Shown: positions 1 to 10,738 of the stretch, piece after piece | Layout: each line of letters starts with the position of its first letter | How positions within the stretch are numbered: position 1 is the stretch's first letter | Assembly (NCBI GenBank): GCA_902574335.1 | Contig: CACGNO010000003.1 | Span: 1-52,692, forward strand | Length of the DNA stretch: 52,692 bases | Direction of reading: 5' to 3' | DNA from: an uncultured Bacteroidota bacterium | GTDB lineage: Bacteria; Bacteroidota; Bacteroidia; Flavobacteriales; Flavobacteriaceae | Notes under the pieces: generated by a model | What the model saw: only the letters and a program-made list of their open reading frames with translations | The model's database searches: none | What the model was told of the DNA's origin: nothing | Made by a program: the position numbers and the translations under genes

Positions 1-44
1 AATATAAATCGCATCCAATCAAATTATTATTTTTGGCGAAAATT

Positions 45-1649
45 ATGATTAGTACAACTAATTTATCAGTCCAATTTGGTAAAAGAATCTTATTCGATGA
101 GGTAAATGTAACTTTTAAAAAAGGAAATTGTTATGGAATTATTGGTGCTAATGGATCTGGAAAATCTACTTTTTTAAAAATTCTCTCTGGAAAATTAAAC
201 CCAAACTCAGGAAATGTAATTATTGATGCAAATAAAAGACTTTCTGTTCTAGAACAAAATCAAAATGAGTTTGATGAGTTTGAAACCTTAAAAACTACTA
301 TTATGGGAAATAAGGTCCTTTATGATATCAAGAAAGAAATGGATGATTTGTATTCAAAAACAGATTTTAATGATGAGGATGGGGTAAGAGTTGGTGAATT
401 GCAAAACAGATATGAAGAGATGGATGGATGGAATGCAGAAAGTGATGCTGCTTCTTTACTTTCACAACTTGGTGTTAATGAAAATTTGCATTATACTAAA
501 ATGTCTGATTTAGAACCAAAAACCAAAGTTAGAGTTTTATTGACTCAAGCACTATTTGGTAATCCTGATATATTAATTATGGATGAGCCAACTAATAATC
601 TTGATTTTGAAACTATTAAATGGTTGCAAAATTTTCTAATTAATTATGAAAATACAGTTATTGTTGTATCCCACGACAGGTATTTTTTAGATTCTGTATG
701 TACACATATATCCGATATTGATTATGGAAAAATTAGTCATTATACAGGTAATTACTCATTTTGGTATCAGTCTAGTCAATTAGCACTAAAACAAAGAGCT
801 CAACAAAACAAAAAGGCTGAGGATAAAAAGAAGGAACTTGAGGAATTCATTTCCAGATTTAGTGCAAATGTTGCAAAATCAAAACAAGCAACCTCTAGAA
901 AGAAAATGATAGAAAAGTTAAATATTGAAGAAATAAAACCATCTTCAAGAAGATATCCGGGAATAATTTTTGAACAGGAAAGAGAGTCAGGAGATCAAAT
1001 ATTAACCATAGAAAATCTAAATTTTTCATCTGCTATTAATGATTTAAATTTAATTCTAAATAAGGGAGATAAATTAATTTTATTTTCAAAGGATTCTAAA
1101 ATAACAAGTAGCTTTTATGATATAATTTTAAATAACTCTAATCAAAGTGAAGCGATTAAATGGGGAAGTACGATATCTAAGTCATTCATACCTAATGATC
1201 ATGACTCTTATTTTAATAAAGATTTAAACTTAATAGATTGGCTCAGACAATGGGCTAATAATGATGAGGAAAGGAAAGAAGATTTTATTAGAGGTTTTCT
1301 TGGCAAAATGATATTTAGTGGTGATGAGGCATTAAAATCTTGTAAAGTTTTATCAGGTGGTGAAAAGGTTAGATGTATGCTTTCAAAAACCATGATGGAA
1401 AGATCTAACTTCTTATTATTTGATGACCCAACTAACCATTTAGATCTAGAGACAATTACAGCTTTAAATAATTCTCTAATAAGATTTAAAGGAAATTTAA
1501 TTCTAACTACACAAGATTATGAGTTTGCTAATTCAGTAGGGAATAGAGTTTTTGAAATAGGTCCTAAAGGATACATTGATAAACTTATGAAGTTTGAAGA
1601 CTACCTAAATGATGAAAAAGTTAAAGAACAAAGAAATCTAATCTACTGA
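45..1649 (+). CDS. ABC-F family ATP-binding cassette protein (two ABC domains)
   Basis: Two Walker A/signature/Walker B sets (GANGSGKST, LIMDEPTNNLD; LSGGEKVRCML, LLFDDPTNHLD), no TM segments. ATG at 45 preferred over the TTG at 33. Confidence 0.93.
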   Translation: MISTTNLSVQFGKRILFDEVNVTFKKGNCYGIIGANGSGKSTFLKILSGKLNPNSGNVIIDANKRLSVLEQNQNEFDEFETLKTTIMGNKVLYDIKKEMDDLYSKTDFNDEDGVRVGELQNRYEEMDGWNAESDAASLLSQLGVNENLHYTKMSDLEPKTKVRVLLTQALFGNPDILIMDEPTNNLDFETIKWLQNFLINYENTVIVVSHDRYFLDSVCTHISDIDYGKISHYTGNYSFWYQSSQLALKQRAQQNKKAEDKKKELEEFISRFSANVAKSKQATSRKKMIEKLNIEEIKPSSRRYPGIIFEQERESGDQILTIENLNFSSAINDLNLILNKGDKLILFSKDSKITSSFYDIILNNSNQSEAIKWGSTISKSFIPNDHDSYFNKDLNLIDWLRQWANNDEERKEDFIRGFLGKMIFSGDEALKSCKVLSGGEKVRCMLSKTMMERSNFLLFDDPTNHLDLETITALNNSLIRFKGNLILTTQDYEFANSVGNRVFEIGPKGYIDKLMKFEDYLNDEKVKEQRNLIY

Positions 1650-2527
1650 TCCCTTATTACTGCGTCGTGTTTTTTGCTTACTAATTTTATAATCTTTTCT
1701 GAAATACTTTTTATCTCTTTATCACTCAAGGTTTTTTCTTTTGAACTTAATGATACTGAAAAAGAATACGATATCTTATTTTTTGTATTATCTGACTTGT
1801 AAGAATCTGTTAGGCTAATTCCGTTAATAAGTTTTGGTGAAACAGACATAACAGTACTTTTTATATCCTTGTACAAAATATCATTATCAATTAAAAATGA
1901 AAAATCTCTTACAACGAATGGAAATTTAGATATTGGTTTAACATTAAAAAAATCATCATTTATTAAGGAATAGAATAAATCTAAATCAACATTTGAATAA
2001 TAAACATCAGATTTAATTCCAAATTGTTTAAGGTCGTTCATGTTTATTTGTTCTATAGTTGCAATAACTTTATCAACAACTTTAATGTGTAAATTACCAT
2101 TGTTTGAGATTTCTTCAGAATGGGATATATTAAACCTGTTCATCAGATTAACAATGATATTTTTAAGAATGAATAAATTAGATTTAACATTATTATTTGA
2201 CCAGTTTTTTGAAATCACGTCACCATTTAAAGCAACTCCCAAAACTTTTTTCTCTTCATAACTCTTTCCTGATTTATAATAAATAGATCCAAACTCATAC
2301 AGGTTGTTTGAGATGCTTTTTCTATTTAAATTATATGATATTGAACTTAGAAATCCACTTTTGAGATCATTTCTCATCAATGATATGTCTTTGCTAAGTG
2401 AATTTTTTAAAAAAACAGAATCTTTATTATTTGTGTTTGAATTTTCTGAAACTAATGAAAACAGTCTAGATTTTAATATACAGAGACTTTTATACACTGA
2501 TAAAATTATAAAATCAAAGCTAGTCAA
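1643..2527 (-). pseudogene. pheT: C-terminal fragment of phenylalanyl-tRNA synthetase beta subunit; N-terminal ~500 aa absent
   Basis: Contains the PheT core motif (NSLSKDISLMRNDLKSGFLSSISYNLNRKS...YEFGSIYY) and C-terminal FDX-ACB-like region (KPISKFPFVVRDFSFLID...). In-frame stop just upstream (about 2546-2548); full PheT is normally ~800 aa. Confidence 0.8.
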
Positions 2528-2681
2528 GTCAAGAATTCTTAGGTTTCATGCCTTTGGGTTTATATTACAAAGACAGGATGATATAAAAAATAAAACTTTC
2601 TTAAAAACTTTTTTTGAAATCTCAAAAGATAAAAAAGTTAATGAGGAAATAAATAATCTATACTACGAATTAAAAGAATAA
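2528..2681 (+). pseudogene. C-terminal remnant of an unidentified ORF (ends ...FHAFGFILQRQDDIKNKTFLKTFFEISKDKKVNEEINNLYYELKE)
   Basis: Protein-like plus-strand frame ending 1 nt before the fsa stop. Its upstream part in the ORF track is antisense to pheT, so the true 5' part is missing. Left boundary approximate. Confidence 0.35.
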
Positions 2682-2682
2682 T

Positions 2683-3339
2683 TTACTTGTTTCCTTTTTT
2701 ATAATCATCAAGAAATTTTTGTAAGCCAATATCTGTAAGAGGGTGGTTTAACAAGCTTTTAATTGACTTTAAAGGGGTTGTAACTACATCTGCACCAATT
2801 TTAGCACAATCGATTATATGCATTGGTCCTCTGATTGATGCTGCCAATATCTCTGTTTGAAAACTATAATTGTCGAAAATCATTCTAATATCAGAAATAA
2901 GTTCAATTCCGTTAGAACTAATATCATCAATTCTTCCAATAAAAGGTGAAATGTAAGTAGCACCTGCTTTAGCTGCTAACAGTGCCTGACCAGAAGAAAA
3001 AATAAGGGTGCAATTTGTTTTGATTGAATTTTCTGAAAAATATTTTATTGCTTTAATTCCTTCAGCGATCATTGGGACTTTAACAACGATTTGGTTGTGT
3101 AAAGCAGCTAACTCTTCACCTTCTTTAACAATACCATCATAATCTGTTGAAATAACTTCTGCAGAAACATCGCCAGTAACTATTTCACATATTTTTTTAT
3201 AATGATTGATAATATTTTCTTTACCAGTGATACCTTCTTTAGCCATTAATGATGGGTTGGTTGTAACGCCATCAAGAATTCCAAGAGATTGTGCTTCTTT
3301 TATTTCCTCAAGATTTGCAGTGTCGACAAAAAATTTCAT
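2683..3339 (-). CDS. fsa: Transaldolase / fructose-6-phosphate aldolase family
   Basis: MKFFVDTANLEEIKEAQSLGILDGVTTNPSL; 218 aa typical small transaldolase. Confidence 0.92.
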   Translation of the reverse strand: MKFFVDTANLEEIKEAQSLGILDGVTTNPSLMAKEGITGKENIINHYKKICEIVTGDVSAEVISTDYDGIVKEGEELAALHNQIVVKVPMIAEGIKAIKYFSENSIKTNCTLIFSSGQALLAAKAGATYISPFIGRIDDISSNGIELISDIRMIFDNYSFQTEILAASIRGPMHIIDCAKIGADVVTTPLKSIKSLLNHPLTDIGLQKFLDDYKKGNK

Positions 3340-4146
3340 TTATAGTTTATTGTATTTAATTAATATTTTTTCAAAAAGTAGATCAGGTAATAATCTTTTT
3401 AAAATTATAGAAAACTTTTGAAATCTTGTACCAATTACATAATGTATTTTTGGTTTTTTCTTATTAATAATTTTATGTACCAATATCGCAATCATCTTTG
3501 GATCACTTCCTCCTTTTTCAACGTGATCATTCATTTTTTTCCATAATCTATAGTATTTGTTGAAATACAAAGATTTTTTATCATTGAATGAATCTATTCT
3601 TCTTTTTACAATATCTGTTTTGAAATCACCAGGTGCAATATTTACAATATTTATGTTAAAATCTTTTACTTCCATCCTAAGAGATTCCGTAACAATTTCT
3701 AATGCACTTTTTGATGCACAGTAAATTCCTCTGAAAGGAAGCCCAATGTATGCAGCTATTGATGTTATATTTATAACCAATCCTCCACCATTTTTTCTCA
3801 TTAATGGTAAAACTTGTTTTGTTATCTCTAATGGTCCAAAGAAATTTGTTTTAAATAAACTTTCAACATCTGTTATATTAGATTCTTCAATTGGACCTGT
3901 AAAACCAATACCTGCATTATTAATTAATACATCAATTTTACCTTCTTTTTGATAAACATAATTTAAGCATTCATTAATATCATCTCTAATATTAATATTT
4001 GACTTAATTAGATTTATAATACTGTTTTTGTAGTTAGATGGATTTCTTGAAGTGCCATAAACTATATAATTTTTATTTTTTAAATATTCACCTATTGTCT
4101 TTCCTATTCCAGAGGAAGCACCAGTAATTAGAACAACTTTTGACAT
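3340..4146 (-). CDS. SDR family NAD(P)-dependent oxidoreductase
   Basis: TGASSGIG, NNAGIG, YxxxK (YCASKSA) motifs. Confidence 0.93.
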   Translation of the reverse strand: MSKVVLITGASSGIGKTIGEYLKNKNYIVYGTSRNPSNYKNSIINLIKSNINIRDDINECLNYVYQKEGKIDVLINNAGIGFTGPIEESNITDVESLFKTNFFGPLEITKQVLPLMRKNGGGLVINITSIAAYIGLPFRGIYCASKSALEIVTESLRMEVKDFNINIVNIAPGDFKTDIVKRRIDSFNDKKSLYFNKYYRLWKKMNDHVEKGGSDPKMIAILVHKIINKKKPKIHYVIGTRFQKFSIILKRLLPDLLFEKILIKYNKL

Positions 4147-4154
4147 AAAAAAAA

Positions 4155-4250
4155 GGGCAAGTAACTTATATCACACCGCTACGACCATATACCCTTGCTG
4201 TGTTCCCACCCTGGGGGATTCAATGGGAGCTGGTTGCATAAGCCCTGCCC
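4155..4250 (-). ncRNA. ffs: Signal recognition particle RNA (small bacterial SRP RNA)
   Basis: Minus-strand RNA GGGCAGGGC...CCCCCAGGGTGGGAACACAGCAAGGGTA...TTGCCC; apical loop resembles Bacteroidota SRP RNA (GGAA...AGCAAGGGT), ends pair (GGGCA/TGCCC), followed by T8. Confidence 0.85.
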
Positions 4251-4310
4251 ATAACAAATATACTATGTTTTAATAAATGTTTATTATTATTTAATTTTAC
4301 TAATGCATAA

Positions 4311-5324
4311 ATGAGGTATTTAATATTTTTAGTAGTTTTTATTTGCTCATGTGGAATAAAAAAATCTCCAGATTATAAAATTATTATAGACTCTAGTGAT
4401 GAATTTTTAAACAAAAACTCCTCTGTAAATCTTGCAATTGAAGGTTTAGTAAATACTGATTTTAAAGTTATCTACTACTTAAACGGAAAAAAAATAAATT
4501 CTAATAGTAGATTATTAAATTCAAGATTAGGATCTAACACAATTGAAGCGATTATATCAAATAATAGTGATCAAATCACTTTATCAAAAGAAATAGATGT
4601 TTTTTCCAATATATCACCTAAGGTTTACACATATGAAATATTAAATGAATTTAACCACGATATATCTTCTTATACGCAAGGGTTAGAATTTCATGGAGAA
4701 TATCTTTATGAAAGTACAGGTTTGAATGGATATTCATCTTTAAAGAAAATTGATTTATTTAAAAATAAAGTAATTGAAACCAGGTTTTTAGATAAACAAT
4801 ATTTTGGTGAAGGATTAACAATTATAAATAATAAAATAATTCAATTAACCTGGAAAAGTAAGGTTGGATTTATTTATGATTTAGATACTTTTGAAATGGT
4901 AGGATCATTTAATTATGGAAAAAGTACTGAGGGATGGGGACTTGCTAACGATGGAACAAACATTTTTAAATCAGATGGTACAGAGAAAATATGGCTATTA
5001 GATTCAGAAAACTATGAGGAAATTAACCACTTGGAAATAGTAACAAATAATAAAAAAATAAAAAACATTAATGAGTTAGAGATTGTTGATAATCAAATTT
5101 ATGCTAATACTTATCAATTCAATAACGATGTGTGCGTTATAATTAATAAAGATACAGGAGAAGTTACAGGAATAATCAACTTTAAAGGATTAAGAGATAA
5201 GGTCAGGGATCACCCGGAATTGGATGTTTTGAATGGTATTGCTTATAACAAGAAAAGAAAAACCTTCTTTGTAACTGGAAAGAAGTGGAATAAAATATTT
5301 GAAATTAGAATTTTTAAGGTCTAA
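4311..5324 (+). CDS. Glutaminyl-peptide cyclotransferase (glutamine cyclotransferase family), lipoprotein
   Basis: [27 protein letters not shown] motifs; N-terminal lipobox (VFICSCG). Confidence 0.85.
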   Translation: MRYLIFLVVFICSCGIKKSPDYKIIIDSSDEFLNKNSSVNLAIEGLVNTDFKVIYYLNGKKINSNSRLLNSRLGSNTIEAIISNNSDQITLSKEIDVFSNISPKVYTYEILNEFNHDISSYTQGLEFHGEYLYESTGLNGYSSLKKIDLFKNKVIETRFLDKQYFGEGLTIINNKIIQLTWKSKVGFIYDLDTFEMVGSFNYGKSTEGWGLANDGTNIFKSDGTEKIWLLDSENYEEINHLEIVTNNKKIKNINELEIVDNQIYANTYQFNNDVCVIINKDTGEVTGIINFKGLRDKVRDHPELDVLNGIAYNKKRKTFFVTGKKWNKIFEIRIFKV

Positions 5325-6588
5325 ATAAAGGCAAATTAGACATGAATTCGTTTACCTCACTTTTAATTTTAGTAATCAAATTTTCATTTTCATGGTTAGT
5401 AATCGTTTGATCAATAAAATCAACAATTATTCTCATGTCATTTTCTTTTAGACCCCTTGTAGTTATAGCTGCAGTTCCAAATCTTATTCCAGAAGTAATA
5501 AATGGTGACTTATCATCAAATGGCACCATATTTTTGTTAGCAGTTATATCTGCATTAACTAGAGATTTTTCAGCATCTTTTCCAGTTATATTTTTATTTC
5601 TTAGATCTATTAACATCATATGATTATCTGTGCCTCTTGAAATTATGTTATAATTTCTGCTAATTAGCTCATTAGCCATTGCTTTAGCATTATTTCTTAC
5701 ACTAACAATATAATCCATAAAAGAATCTTCAATTGCTTCTCCAAATGCAATTGCTTTAGCTCCAATAATATGTTCTAGTGGACCACCTTGATTTCCTGGA
5801 AATACTGCTAAATCTAAAAGATTTGACATAGGTTTTAAATTCCCATTTTTAAATTTTTTTCCAAATGGATTCTCAAAATCCTTACCCATTAAAATTAAAC
5901 CACCACGCGGACCACGTAATGTTTTGTGAGTAGTTGTTGTAACAACATGACAATAAGGAAGAGGATCATTTAAAATTCCTTTTGCAATTAAACCCGAAGG
6001 GTGAGAAATATCAGCTAACAAAAATGCTCCAACAGAATCAGCAATGTCTCTAAATTTTTTAAAATCCATATCTCTTGAATATGCTGAGGCACCAGCAATA
6101 ATCATATTCGGTTTCTCTTTTTTAGCTATTTCTGCTATTTTTTCATAATTCAATAAACCAGTATCCTTTTCCACTCCATAGAAGGATGTCTTATAAAATA
6201 TTCCTGAAAAATTTACACTAGATCCATGAGTTAGGTGTCCACCATGAGATAGATCAAATCCCAATAATTTATCACCTGGCTTTAAAAAAGCATGGAATAC
6301 AGCAGCATTTGCCTGACTTCCAGAATGTGGCTGAACATTAGCATACTCAGCTCCAAATAAAGATTTTGCTCTTTCAATAGCCAATGTTTCAATTTCATCT
6401 ACAACTTCACATCCACCATAATATCTTTTACCGGGATAACCTTCAGCATATTTATTAGTTAAAACTGATCCACATGCAAGCATAACATCTGGACTGGTAA
6501 AATTTTCAGATGCAATTAATTCAATTCCAGAAAGTTGTCTCTGTTCTTCTTTTTTTATTAAATCAAAAATTTTTTTGCTATTACTCAT
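5314..6588 (-). CDS. glyA: Serine hydroxymethyltransferase
   Basis: [34 protein letters not shown]; 424 aa. Confidence 0.97.
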   Translation of the reverse strand: MSNSKKIFDLIKKEEQRQLSGIELIASENFTSPDVMLACGSVLTNKYAEGYPGKRYYGGCEVVDEIETLAIERAKSLFGAEYANVQPHSGSQANAAVFHAFLKPGDKLLGFDLSHGGHLTHGSSVNFSGIFYKTSFYGVEKDTGLLNYEKIAEIAKKEKPNMIIAGASAYSRDMDFKKFRDIADSVGAFLLADISHPSGLIAKGILNDPLPYCHVVTTTTHKTLRGPRGGLILMGKDFENPFGKKFKNGNLKPMSNLLDLAVFPGNQGGPLEHIIGAKAIAFGEAIEDSFMDYIVSVRNNAKAMANELISRNYNIISRGTDNHMMLIDLRNKNITGKDAEKSLVNADITANKNMVPFDDKSPFITSGIRFGTAAITTRGLKENDMRIIVDFIDQTITNHENENLITKIKSEVNEFMSNLPLFRP

Positions 6589-6619
6589 CAGGTAGAATAT
6601 TTTATATAAAGATACTTAT

Positions 6620-6627
6620 TAACTTTG
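6620..6627 (+). promoter_or_regulatory. Bacteroidota -7 box TAACTTTG, 4 nt before smpB GTG
   Basis: Matches TAnnTTTG. Confidence 0.6.
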
Positions 6628-6631
6628 CTTA

Positions 6632-7069
6632 GTGCAAGAGAATATCAACATACAGAATAAAAAAGCAAGATTCAAATATTTCACTCAGAAAAAATATGTT
6701 GCTGGCTTAGTTTTGACAGGTTTACAGATCAAATCAATTAGATCAAAAAATGTAAATATTGACAATTCATATTGCAACTTTGATTCTAATGAATTGTTTT
6801 TATATAATGTGAATTTTGAAAATATTCATGTTAATAAAAAAAACAACACTGTAAAGTTGCTGTTGAACAAAAAGGAGTTATTAAAAATTAAAAAAGAATC
6901 TGATAATCCAGGAATAACGATTGTTCCTTTAAAGATTTTTATTAATCAAAGTGGTTTTGCTAAAATTCAAATCAGTATTGCAAAAGGAAAAAAGAATTAT
7001 GATAAAAGACAAACAATAAAATCTAGAGAGGCAAAAATCAAAATTAGTAGAGTAATGAAAAAAAATTAA
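6632..7069 (+). CDS. smpB: SsrA-binding protein SmpB (GTG start)
   Basis: NIQNKKARFKYFTQKKYVAGLVLTGLQIKSIR; YDKRQTIKSREAK C-terminus. Confidence 0.95.
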   Translation: MQENINIQNKKARFKYFTQKKYVAGLVLTGLQIKSIRSKNVNIDNSYCNFDSNELFLYNVNFENIHVNKKNNTVKLLLNKKELLKIKKESDNPGITIVPLKIFINQSGFAKIQISIAKGKKNYDKRQTIKSREAKIKISRVMKKN

Positions 7070-7707
7070 ATTATTTTCTTTAGCATAGGAACAAATTTAA
7101 ATGACCCTAAGTCTGTTTTTTCAAAATTATTTGCATCAGTTTTTTTTATTAAAATCATTTTTTGATTTAAATCTCCAATAGGTATAATCATCTTTCCGTT
7201 AATTTTTAATTGCTTTAATAATTCTTGAGGAATTTCTTTAGAAGCTGCTGTTACTAAAATTTTATCAAAGGGAGCTTTTTCTTCGAAGCCTAAATATCCA
7301 TCAGCCCATATTATTTTTTTTGGTTTTAGTTTTAATTTTGATAAAGTTGTTTTAGCTTTTCTTTTCAATTCGAAAATCCTTTCAACAGAATAGACTTCAG
7401 TTTTTAAATAAATTAGAACTGCTGTTTGATAACCTGAGCCTGTTCCAATTTCCAAAATTTTTTCTCCTTCGTTTATACCCAGTTTTTCAGTTTGGAATGC
7501 AACAGTGTATGGTTGAGAAATTGTTTGACTGGCTGATATAGGAAATGCCTTATCTTCATATGCAAAATCTTGAAAGTCATACTCAATAAAAAAATGCCTT
7601 GGTATATTATATATAGCATTCAAAACTCTTTTACTTGTTATTCCTTTGGAAATTAATTCTTCGACTAATTTTTTTCTTTTTCCTTTATGCTTTGGAGAGT
7701 CAATCAA
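7066..7707 (-). CDS. pcm: Protein-L-isoaspartate O-methyltransferase
   Basis: SQTISQPYTVAF, ILEIGTGSGYQTAVL; 213 aa. Confidence 0.93.
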   Translation of the reverse strand: MIDSPKHKGKRKKLVEELISKGITSKRVLNAIYNIPRHFFIEYDFQDFAYEDKAFPISASQTISQPYTVAFQTEKLGINEGEKILEIGTGSGYQTAVLIYLKTEVYSVERIFELKRKAKTTLSKLKLKPKKIIWADGYLGFEEKAPFDKILVTAASKEIPQELLKQLKINGKMIIPIGDLNQKMILIKKTDANNFEKTDLGSFKFVPMLKKII

Positions 7708-7739
7708 AATATTATTTTTTTAACACAATTAAATATATG

Positions 7740-7747
7740 TAAATTTG
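7740..7747 (+). promoter_or_regulatory. Bacteroidota -7 box TAAATTTG, 5 nt before ATG of Gfo/Idh gene
   Basis: Matches TAnnTTTG. Confidence 0.6.
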
Positions 7748-7752
7748 AGATT

Positions 7753-8715
7753 ATGATTAAAGTCGGAATTATGGGTGTAGGACATTTAGGTGAGATACAC
7801 CTAAAATTAATCTCAAATTCTAAGTTATTTACTTTAGCAGGATTTTATGATAATAATCGAGAAACGGCAACTTTAATTTCTGAAAAGTATAATGTAATTT
7901 CTTATACATCATATGATGATTTATGTAATGATATTGACGCTGTCATTATATGTACTCCTACTCTCCATCATTTTGAAACAGCCAAATTCTTTCTCAGTCA
8001 AAATAAACATGTTTTTATTGAAAAACCTATAACAACTAATTTGGAACAAGCTAATAAACTGATTGAACTTAAAAATAAAAACAACTTAATTGGTCAAGTT
8101 GGCCACGTAGAAAGGTTTAATGGAGCTTTTATGGAAGTTGAGAACATTTTAAACCCTATGTTTATTGAATCACATAGATTGTCTAACTACCCAGCAAGAG
8201 GAACTGATGTCTCAGTAGTTTTAGACTTGATGATACACGATATTGATATTGTTTTGTCTATTGTAAAATCAAAGGTTAAATATATATCTGCAAATGGCAC
8301 AAAAATTATAAGCTCTAGCCCTGACATCGCTAACGCAAGAATTGAATTTGAAAATGGATGTGTAGCTAATTTAACATCAAGTAGGTTGTCTCTAAAAAAG
8401 ATGAGAAAAATGAGAGTTTTTCAATTAGATTCATATATTTCTATTGATTTTGATAAAAGTAAATCTGAAATAGTTCAAATTAACGATTACGACAAAAAAA
8501 ACAAATATGCTATGACTCTTCACAATAGTGAGGGCATAGAAAAAGAAATCAAGATTAAAACCTTAGAAAATTTAAATGTCAATTCAATAATTCAAGAACA
8601 TAATGATTTTGCTTCATCAATAAGAACTAAAAATCCTCCCAAGGTTTCTTTTGAAACTGGTAGAGATGCTCTTGAATTAGCTTTCAAAATATTAAAACAA
8701 ATTGATTCGAAGTAA
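7753..8715 (+). CDS. Gfo/Idh/MocA family oxidoreductase
   Basis: N-terminal Rossmann MIKVGIMGVGHLGEIHL and EKPITT motif; ATG at 7753 preferred over upstream start at 7687. Confidence 0.92.
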   Translation: MIKVGIMGVGHLGEIHLKLISNSKLFTLAGFYDNNRETATLISEKYNVISYTSYDDLCNDIDAVIICTPTLHHFETAKFFLSQNKHVFIEKPITTNLEQANKLIELKNKNNLIGQVGHVERFNGAFMEVENILNPMFIESHRLSNYPARGTDVSVVLDLMIHDIDIVLSIVKSKVKYISANGTKIISSSPDIANARIEFENGCVANLTSSRLSLKKMRKMRVFQLDSYISIDFDKSKSEIVQINDYDKKNKYAMTLHNSEGIEKEIKIKTLENLNVNSIIQEHNDFASSIRTKNPPKVSFETGRDALELAFKILKQIDSK

Positions 8716-9349
8716 GTTAAATCAAATAAAAAATAATATAGCTAATTCAATTACTATCGTAGCTGTTTCTAAAACAAAACCAGCTAGTGATATAATGGAA
8801 CTTTATAATCATGGTCAATTTCATTTTGGTGAGAATAAGGTACAAGAGCTAATCTTAAAATCTGAAACATTACCTAAGGATATAAAATGGCACATGATAG
8901 GTCATTTACAAAGAAATAAGGTCCGCACAATTCTTCCCTTTATTGAACTTATTCATTCAGTTGATTCTATAAGATTAATTAATAAAATAAATCAAGAAGC
9001 TAAGATTATCAATAGAAAAATTAACATTCTCTTACAGGTAAAGATTTCAAAAGAGATATCAAAGTATGGTTTTGATTTTAATGAATTGGAACAAATTTTA
9101 AACTCTGATTTGCTTAAAGATTTTGACTTTGTAAATGTTATTGGACTGATGGGAATGGCTACATTTTCTAATAATGAAACAGTTATTGAAAATGAATTTA
9201 ACACCCTGAATAATATTTATAATAGATTTAAAACTAAACATTCTTTTAAAGTCCTATCAATGGGTATGAGTAGTGATTATATAATAGCATTAAAAAATGG
9301 GTCCAATATGCTGAGATTAGGTAGTATAATTTTTGGTTCAAGAAATTAA
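8702..9349 (+). CDS. YggS/PROSC family PLP homeostasis protein
   Basis: VAVSKTKP, HFGENKVQE, WHMIGHLQRNK, GMSSDY motifs. Confidence 0.93.
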   Translation: MIRSKLNQIKNNIANSITIVAVSKTKPASDIMELYNHGQFHFGENKVQELILKSETLPKDIKWHMIGHLQRNKVRTILPFIELIHSVDSIRLINKINQEAKIINRKINILLQVKISKEISKYGFDFNELEQILNSDLLKDFDFVNVIGLMGMATFSNNETVIENEFNTLNNIYNRFKTKHSFKVLSMGMSSDYIIALKNGSNMLRLGSIIFGSRN

Positions 9350-9350
9350 A

Positions 9351-9839
9351 ATGTACGCTTTTATAGACTTAGAAACTAGTGGAGGAAAGTTCAATAAAGA
9401 AAAAATTATTGAAATTGCGATTATTATTTATGATGGGGAGAAAATCATTGAAACGTATTCTACTCTAGTAAATCCTTGTATAAAAGTAGATTTTTATGTT
9501 CAAAAATTAACAGGAATAAAAAATCTTGATCTTAAAAAAGAAAATACATTTGACCACTATGCTAAAAAGGTTTTGAATTTGGTAAAAGATAAAATATTAG
9601 TTGGTCATAATGTTGAGTATGATTACAGGGTTTTAAAAAATGAGTTAAAATCTTGCAAAATAAATTATAATTCCAAAACAATATGTACTATTGAAATGGC
9701 TCGTAAATCATATAAGGATCTTAAATATTATAATCTTAATTTTTTATGTAAATTTTTCGATATTGAACTTGTAAATCATCATAGAGCTTTAGATGATGCA
9801 ACAGCTACGTTAAATCTTTTTAAAAAGCTTATAATTTGA
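9351..9839 (+). CDS. DnaQ-like DEDDh 3'-5' exonuclease
   Basis: FIDLETSGG (ExoI), VGHNVEYDYRVL (ExoII), HRALDDATAT (ExoIII). Confidence 0.88.
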   Translation: MYAFIDLETSGGKFNKEKIIEIAIIIYDGEKIIETYSTLVNPCIKVDFYVQKLTGIKNLDLKKENTFDHYAKKVLNLVKDKILVGHNVEYDYRVLKNELKSCKINYNSKTICTIEMARKSYKDLKYYNLNFLCKFFDIELVNHHRALDDATATLNLFKKLII

Positions 9840-10738
9840 ATTCTACTTTAATATCAATTTCAGGTCCTACAGCCGTTGGGAAGACCTTATTTGCCATAGA
9901 ATTAGCAAAAAAGCTTGATACCGAAATTATATCTTTTGATTCTAGACAATTTTATAAAGAAATGTCAATTGGTACTGCTGTGCCAAGTAAAGAAGAACTA
10001 ATTCAAGTAAAACATCATTTTATTCAACATAAATCTATTCATGATCAATATACAGTAAGTGATTATAAATATGATGTTGATGAATTGATTAAAACATTGT
10101 CATCAAAGAAAAAACACATTGTACTTGTAGGAGGTTCTAACCTATATTTAAAGTCAATAATTTATGGCTTGGATGATATTCCTGAAGTCCCAATGGAAAT
10201 TAGAAATAAATTAAATTATGAATTTCAAATTCATGGAATTAAACACATTCAAAAATTGCTAAAAAAACTAGACCCTGAGTATTATAATAAGGTTGATAAA
10301 CAAAATCATAGAAGAATTATTAGAGCATTAGAGGTTTCAATTTTCTCAAATAAACCATTTTCTTATTTTTTAAAAGGAAAGTCAAAGAAAAGATACAACC
10401 ACCATTCTGTTGTTTTACATCTTGATAGAAACAAATTATATAATAGAATAAATAATAGAGTTGATCATATGATTGATCATGGATTAATTAATGAAGTAAA
10501 AAAACTAAACCTACATAATAGCTTAAACCCTTTAAATACCATCGGATATAAAGAGATTTTTAATTACTTAAATGGTGAACTTGACTTAGAAAAATCAATT
10601 GAATTAATAAAAATGAATACTAGAAGATTTGCAAAAAAACAATTGACGTGGCTTAACAATAACGGCGATCACTTATGGTTGGATAGCTCCAATAATAAAT
10701 TAAGCAATATTGAACTTTTATTTCAGAAACTCTTTTAA
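9836..10738 (+). CDS. miaA: tRNA dimethylallyltransferase
   Basis: ISGPTAVGKT, DSRQFYKEMSIGTA, GGSNLYLKS, TRRFAKKQLTWL. Confidence 0.96.
   Translation: MNSTLISISGPTAVGKTLFAIELAKKLDTEIISFDSRQFYKEMSIGTAVPSKEELIQVKHHFIQHKSIHDQYTVSDYKYDVDELIKTLSSKKKHIVLVGGSNLYLKSIIYGLDDIPEVPMEIRNKLNYEFQIHGIKHIQKLLKKLDPEYYNKVDKQNHRRIIRALEVSIFSNKPFSYFLKGKSKKRYNHHSVVLHLDRNKLYNRINNRVDHMIDHGLINEVKKLNLHNSLNPLNTIGYKEIFNYLNGELDLEKSIELIKMNTRRFAKKQLTWLNNNGDHLWLDSSNNKLSNIELLFQKLF

Noticed and set aside
45-1649. ABC-F protein as an antibiotic-resistance determinant
   Set aside because: Housekeeping ABC-F (Uup/Ettan-like) proteins are universal; nothing in the context indicates resistance.
2304-2681. 125-aa plus-strand ORF as a single real gene
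   Set aside because: Its first ~70 codons are exactly antisense to conserved pheT coding sequence; only the last ~50 codons look like an independent (truncated) reading frame.
4303-4314. Mini-ORF ATG CAT AAA TGA overlapping the start of the glutamine cyclotransferase, with a TAATTTTA box upstream
   Set aside because: Three codons only and a non-consensus box; likely chance in AT-rich DNA.
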